Assembly (NCBI GenBank): GCA_030145195.1
Contig: JAQYVY010000001.1
Location: 124,001 to 188,000 of the forward strand
Reading direction: 5' to 3'
DNA from: Desulfuromonadales bacterium
Lineage (GTDB): Bacteria > Desulfobacterota > Desulfuromonadia > Desulfuromonadales > BM103
Length of the DNA: 64,000 nt
Positions within the stretch are counted from its first letter, which is position 1. Each line of letters starts with the position of its first letter. Below, piece after piece: positions 60,250-64,000 of the stretch. The notes beneath the pieces were generated by a model. That model ran no database searches. It was not told the origin of the DNA and was given only the letters and a program-made list of their open reading frames with translations. The translations under genes were made by a program, and so were the position numbers.

Positions 60250-60844
60250 CGTCTGTGGCGCACAGTGTGGTGCCGCTAACATGTTTTGAGGGAATGAAAC
60301 AAGACACCCCCACACATGTAACCCTTCTCAGACATCTCCTGTAAAATTTAAGCTATTTTTTGTAAAGAGTTTTGCCTGGCTAATGTTTGACGCAAGCCAT
60401 TTACCTTCTTTTGAAAACATCTGCTAGCCCGCTTCGTGGCGTGAACTAAATATCTAACGGGCTGTCTTCTCACACCTCAATGCAGTTCTCGTAGTTGTCG
60501 ACTGGGGTTTCAATGTCGGGTCCAATTGCGAACTTCTCGATATGATTGAGTCCCACTTCAGGAGTCTATTAACCCAACCTTCGGATGCAATTAATTGCAA
60601 AAAAGTAATTTCAAAGTAATCTTGCGGCAATCACGGCAATGTAGAGTCCTCATAACAACAGAGACATTTTTTAAATTGCAGAGCAGAAGGTCTCTTCTCA
60701 ATTCTTCAAACGAATAGCATTGTTCCATGATCTTACCAATTCTTAGGGTTTCGGCAGTTAACCGGTAATGTGTTGGGATACATGATGATCACTAGTTAAA
60801 CGAGTTTCAACGCACCGCATTTTTTTAGCATAAGGAGCGCAACC
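60250..60844. other. Gene-poor stretch downstream of tRNA-Arg, with a possible gene remnant
   Basis: No complete gene is visible. On the minus strand 60565-60470 reads 31 codons ending in TGA, including GLNHIEKFAIGPDIETPVDN, with a protein-like composition and in-frame stops just upstream. It may be the end of a decayed gene. No duplicate of the tRNA 3' end was noticed, so an integrated element is not shown. Confidence 0.4.
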
Positions 60845-61288
60845 ATGAAGAAAATATTAAAGGGACTGTGTTCGGTGCTCTTTTCTATGACTATTGCCGT
60901 CCCTGTCGACACACTGGCAACTTCAATACAAGGGTTTGAAGGTACTGTTGAGGAACAAAAGGTGCAGTCTTGTGAGTCTTATGATTACTCACTCACCTTT
61001 CTTCCGGGGGATTTTGGTTTGAGACTTGTCATGGCAGACATAACAGGACAGCCCGAGTCTATGGTTATATTTATAACCAGCCCTGAGGGGAAAATTGTTA
61101 AAGACGCCCAGGTTGTCACATCTATTATTGGCCAAAAAGGTTTTCAGATCATGCGCAAGGCACATCCGTTTAACGGCGCTTATTTGATTAGCACCGAATT
61201 GCTGACGCCGGGACATTATCGATTGGAAGCCGAAATAGTCACAAGCGGGCAGCTGTTGACTGATGAATTCAGCTTCCAATATACATGA
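60845..61288 (+). CDS. Secreted protein of unknown function
   Basis: AAGGAG lies before the ATG. The 147-residue protein has a signal peptide (MKKILKGLCSVLFSMTIAVP) and then a beta-rich domain, including PESMVIFITSPEGKIVKDAQ and HPFNGAYLISTELLTPGHYRL. The pattern of a hydrophobic strand, S-P-x-G, then G-x-Y-x-hydrophobic suggests an Ig-like or lectin-like sandwich. I do not recognise the family. It stands alone. Confidence 0.6.
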   Translation: MKKILKGLCSVLFSMTIAVPVDTLATSIQGFEGTVEEQKVQSCESYDYSLTFLPGDFGLRLVMADITGQPESMVIFITSPEGKIVKDAQVVTSIIGQKGFQIMRKAHPFNGAYLISTELLTPGHYRLEAEIVTSGQLLTDEFSFQYT

Positions 61289-61331
61289 GGGGTAAGGGGA
61301 CGGGGTAAGGGGACGCAGTTGATATTTTGAC
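61289..61331. repeat. Tandem GGGGTAAGGGGAC motif
   Basis: GGGGTAAGGGGAC occurs twice with no spacer (61289-61301, 61302-61314), starting right after the stop of the upstream gene, and is followed by GCAGTTGATATTTTGAC. It may be the end of a small mobile or REP-like element. No transposase is present. Confidence 0.5.
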
Positions 61332-61431
61332 ATTATGTGCCGAGTGATTGTCGCTCTGGTCGACAAGGGATGTGAGAAAGCTGGCAGGATCGCACGGCTG
61401 TTGTCGGTATTGATGGCGCTGCAGGCTGGAT

Positions 61432-61473
61432 AAAAACCTTGGGACACTTTGGTGGAAGTGTCCCAGGGTTTTT
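61432..61473. terminator. Bidirectional terminator next to lon
   Basis: AAAAACCTTGGGACACTT and AAGTGTCCCAGGGTTTTT are near-perfect complements around a short loop, with A- and T-runs outside, so it can stop transcripts of both strands. Confidence 0.9.
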
Positions 61474-61496
61474 ATGTCAAGGTCAGGCTTAAAGAA

Positions 61497-63929
61497 TCAA
61501 AAAACAACCTGATAGACATCATCAAAGGTCTTTACAAAATGCACCTCAAGGCCCTCTTTCAGATAATCCGGTAGATCTTCGAAGTCCGTGCGATTGTCCT
61601 CCGGGAAGACCAGAGTTTTGAGCCCGGTCCGTCGCGCGGCAATGGCCTTTTCCTTCAGGCCGCCGATGGGCAGAACCCGACCGGTTAAGGTCAGTTCCCC
61701 GGTCATGCCAAGCTTCTCTTTGACGATCTTCCCGGTCATCATCGACACCAGGGCTGTGGCCATGGTGATGCCAGCCGAAGGGCCGTCTTTCGGCGTGGCG
61801 CCAGCAGGAACATGCAGATGAACGAAGTGTTTGTCAAAAAACTCCGACTCAACACCGTAATCGGCAATGTGAGCCATAACGTAGGAGTAGGCAATCTCTG
61901 AACTTTCAATCATGACGTTGCCGAGTTGTCCGGTCTGTTTGAAGCCTTTGGCTTTGGCCAGCACGGCAGTCGCTTCAATCTGCAGGGTGGCACCACCGAG
62001 GCTGGTCCAGGCTAATCCGGTGACTACGCCGGGAACCCCCTCAAATATTTCATCGGCGGTAAAGACCGGTTTCTCCAGGTACTCCTCCAGGTTGCGCTTG
62101 ATGATGTGATTTTTCCCCAGCGTTTCATCTTCAGCAAAGGCCATGGCCGAGCGGCGCATGATTTTCTTGATTTGTTTTTCCAGATTACGCACGCCAGCCT
62201 CTCGGGCGTAGCCATCGATGATTTGTGCGAGTGCTGCTTTCTGAATTGTGACCTGACCACGCTTCAAACCGTGGCTTTTGAGTGCTTTGGGAATCAGGTA
62301 CCGTTTGGCGATCTCGAGTTTTTCCTCAAGGATGTAGCCAGATAAACGGATCATCTCCATGCGATCAAGCAAGGGCCGGGGAATGGTGTCAAGCTGATTG
62401 GCCGTGGCGATAAAGAGCACATTGGAAAGATCGAACGGGACATCAAGGTAATGATCGCGAAAGCTGCCGTTCTGCTCCGGGTCGAGGACTTCGAGCAGGG
62501 CCGAGGCCGGATCTCCCTGAAACGAGGCTCCGATTTTGTCAACCTCATCAAGCATGATGACCGGGTTGGAGGTGCCGACGGTCTTCATGGCCTGGATAAA
62601 CTTGCCCGGCATGGCACCAATGTAGGTGCGGCGGTGCCCTTTGATTTCTGCTTCATCACGCATGCCACCCAGCGAGAAACGAAAGAACTCGCGACCGAGA
62701 GCACTCGCGATGCTGTGGCCAATCGAGGTCTTACCAACGCCCGGAGGACCAACCAGACAGAGGATTGATCCAGAGATGTCGCCTTTCATTTTACCGACGG
62801 CGATGAATTCGAGAATCCGCTCTTTGACGTCTTTGAGGCCATAGTGGTCGCGATCAAGCACTCTCCGGGCGCGACCAATATTGTAAGAGTCTTTACTGAA
62901 GACGCCCCATGGCAGGATGGTCAGCCAGTCGAGATAGTTGCGACTGACGTTGTATTCGGGAGATGAAGGTTCGATGAGTTGGAGTTTTTCCAATTCATCT
63001 TCAACCGTGCGAGCCGCTTCATCGTTCAGCTTGAGTTTTTTAAGGCGTTTCTGGAACTTCTCGATCTCGGTGTCTTTGCCTTCTTTTTCCAGACCCAGTT
63101 CCTGCTTGATGGCCTTGAGTTGTTCGCGCAGGAAAAATTCGCGTTGCTGAGCAGAAACCTTTTCTTCGATCTGTTTGGAGATTTTGGTCTGCAGACGTGA
63201 AACCTCCAATTCCTTTTTCAATAGCACCAGCACCTTGTCAATGCGTTTGCGAACATCGAGGGTGGCAAGAATCTCCTGTAATTGTTGGCCGTCGGCGCTG
63301 GTCAGGTTGGCGGCGAAGTCTGCCAGTCGGCCCGGGTCGTCGAGGCTGGAGCGATTGAGAAAGAGTTTGATCTCTTCGCTGTAGAGTGGATTGATCTGTA
63401 CCAGTTCCTTGAGTGTTGAAAGGATCGCCATCGAATAAGCGCGTAGCTCGGCATTGCCCGAAAGCTCGGTCGCGAAGTGGTAGCGGACATGGCCATAAAG
63501 GGTCTTGCCCATTGCGTGAATTTCTTCGAGGACAAAGCGTTCAAGGCTGTTGACCAAAACATGCGCAGAATTTTTCTCAGTGTGAAGAACTTTGACGATT
63601 TTGGCGGCAACGCCAACCTCGTGCAGGTTATCGGCGCTGTCTTCCTCATCGAGATCACGGACCATGACCAGGCCGAGGGTTTGGCCCTGATGCTCCATGG
63701 CCTGATGCATGGCCGCCACCTGAGCCTTGCCGTTGAGAACCAGCGGAATCATGATGCCAGGAAAGGCTGGCCGAGGCCGCAACGGGATAATCGGCAAGCC
63801 GGTGGGCAACACCTCGGAGGCAACCACCATTCCTGACTCATTGACGTGCTCTTCAATCAGTTCGGTGATCTTTTCGGTGTCAATTTCGAATTCATGGGGT
63901 GAATCATTGAACTGCTCATTATCAGGCAT
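61497..63929 (-). CDS. lon: ATP-dependent protease Lon
   Basis: Lon degrades misfolded and regulatory proteins in the cytoplasm. The ATG at 63929 follows AAGGAG; the frame continues upstream to 63995 without a better site. The order is normal: N-terminal domain (IIPLRPRPAFPGIMIPL), the AAA module with GPPGVGKTSIGHS and the VIMLDEVDKIG Walker B, then the Ser-Lys protease with PKDGPSAGITMATAL. Length 810 is typical. Confidence 0.96.
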   Translation of the reverse strand: MPDNEQFNDSPHEFEIDTEKITELIEEHVNESGMVVASEVLPTGLPIIPLRPRPAFPGIMIPLVLNGKAQVAAMHQAMEHQGQTLGLVMVRDLDEEDSADNLHEVGVAAKIVKVLHTEKNSAHVLVNSLERFVLEEIHAMGKTLYGHVRYHFATELSGNAELRAYSMAILSTLKELVQINPLYSEEIKLFLNRSSLDDPGRLADFAANLTSADGQQLQEILATLDVRKRIDKVLVLLKKELEVSRLQTKISKQIEEKVSAQQREFFLREQLKAIKQELGLEKEGKDTEIEKFQKRLKKLKLNDEAARTVEDELEKLQLIEPSSPEYNVSRNYLDWLTILPWGVFSKDSYNIGRARRVLDRDHYGLKDVKERILEFIAVGKMKGDISGSILCLVGPPGVGKTSIGHSIASALGREFFRFSLGGMRDEAEIKGHRRTYIGAMPGKFIQAMKTVGTSNPVIMLDEVDKIGASFQGDPASALLEVLDPEQNGSFRDHYLDVPFDLSNVLFIATANQLDTIPRPLLDRMEMIRLSGYILEEKLEIAKRYLIPKALKSHGLKRGQVTIQKAALAQIIDGYAREAGVRNLEKQIKKIMRRSAMAFAEDETLGKNHIIKRNLEEYLEKPVFTADEIFEGVPGVVTGLAWTSLGGATLQIEATAVLAKAKGFKQTGQLGNVMIESSEIAYSYVMAHIADYGVESEFFDKHFVHLHVPAGATPKDGPSAGITMATALVSMMTGKIVKEKLGMTGELTLTGRVLPIGGLKEKAIAARRTGLKTLVFPEDNRTDFEDLPDYLKEGLEVHFVKTFDDVYQVVF

Positions 63930-64000
63930 GGAATGAACTCCTTGATTGCAAAGGCAACTGATTGAAAACTTAATCATTCCAGTGGGCATTGTCAACCTGG

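Overview
The window looks like a chromosomal segment of an anaerobic, metal- or sulfur-respiring bacterium of the Desulfuromonadales/Geobacterales type. This is inferred from the gene mix, not from a marker gene: a Rieske/cytochrome b/pentaheme cytochrome c cluster, NapH-like polyferredoxin, MetVF and split glycine decarboxylase, Pta-AckA, several small 2[4Fe-4S] ferredoxins, and an hgcAB pair. No phage, plasmid or complete insertion sequence is seen.

Layout. 1-1.5 kb: thiF-thiS-thiG (minus strand) behind a TPP riboswitch. 1.7-7.9 kb: a small protein, about 0.8 kb without genes, then a ProVWX-type betaine transporter and an outer-membrane porin. 8.1-14.7 kb: flavoprotein, DUF1456 protein, SH3/coiled-coil protein, glpK, a Cdc48-like AAA protein whose ATPase motifs are degenerate, an FmdE-like protein and a CSCG permease. 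14.9-30.8 kb: a long plus-strand set of envelope genes. Right-handed beta-helix proteins alternate with three-repeat transthyretin-like proteins, followed by DUF3467, a shortened OpuAC-like protein, a Tat-exported DUF362 protein, a NapH/NapG-like polyferredoxin and DUF3047. I cannot assign this set to a known system. 30.9-33.7 kb: an aroF-hgcA-hgcB operon (minus strand); hgcA and hgcB are the mercury-methylation genes. 33.9-36.8 kb: YggT, DivIVA-like, YggU, FmdB-type zinc ribbon and RsgA. 36.8-41.4 kb: tripartite MacAB-TolC-like exporter (minus strand). 41.8-48.9 kb: folD, metV, metF, gcvT, gcvH, gcvPA, gcvPB. 49-55.7 kb: tonB, pta, ackA (convergent), ferredoxin, a DUF3426 protein, hpt. 55.8-59.0 kb: DUF1573 protein and the bc-type complex. 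59.1-64 kb: metallo-beta-lactamase-fold protein, tRNA-Arg(CCG), a gene-poor stretch, a secreted unknown protein, and lon.

How genes may work together. FolD, MetVF and the glycine cleavage system all act on tetrahydrofolate-bound one-carbon units, and methyl-THF is the presumed methyl source for the corrinoid protein HgcA about 10 kb away. This link is an inference from known biochemistry. Pta and AckA interconvert acetyl-CoA and acetate. The bc complex would pass quinol electrons to periplasmic hemes.

Two kinds of dispersed repeat sit between genes. One is a ~165 bp element with terminal inverted repeats, in two copies (6.2 and 51.1 kb). The other is a set of nine short-period (about 7 bp) imperfect inverted repeats whose unit sequence differs from copy to copy while the two arms of most copies still match each other.
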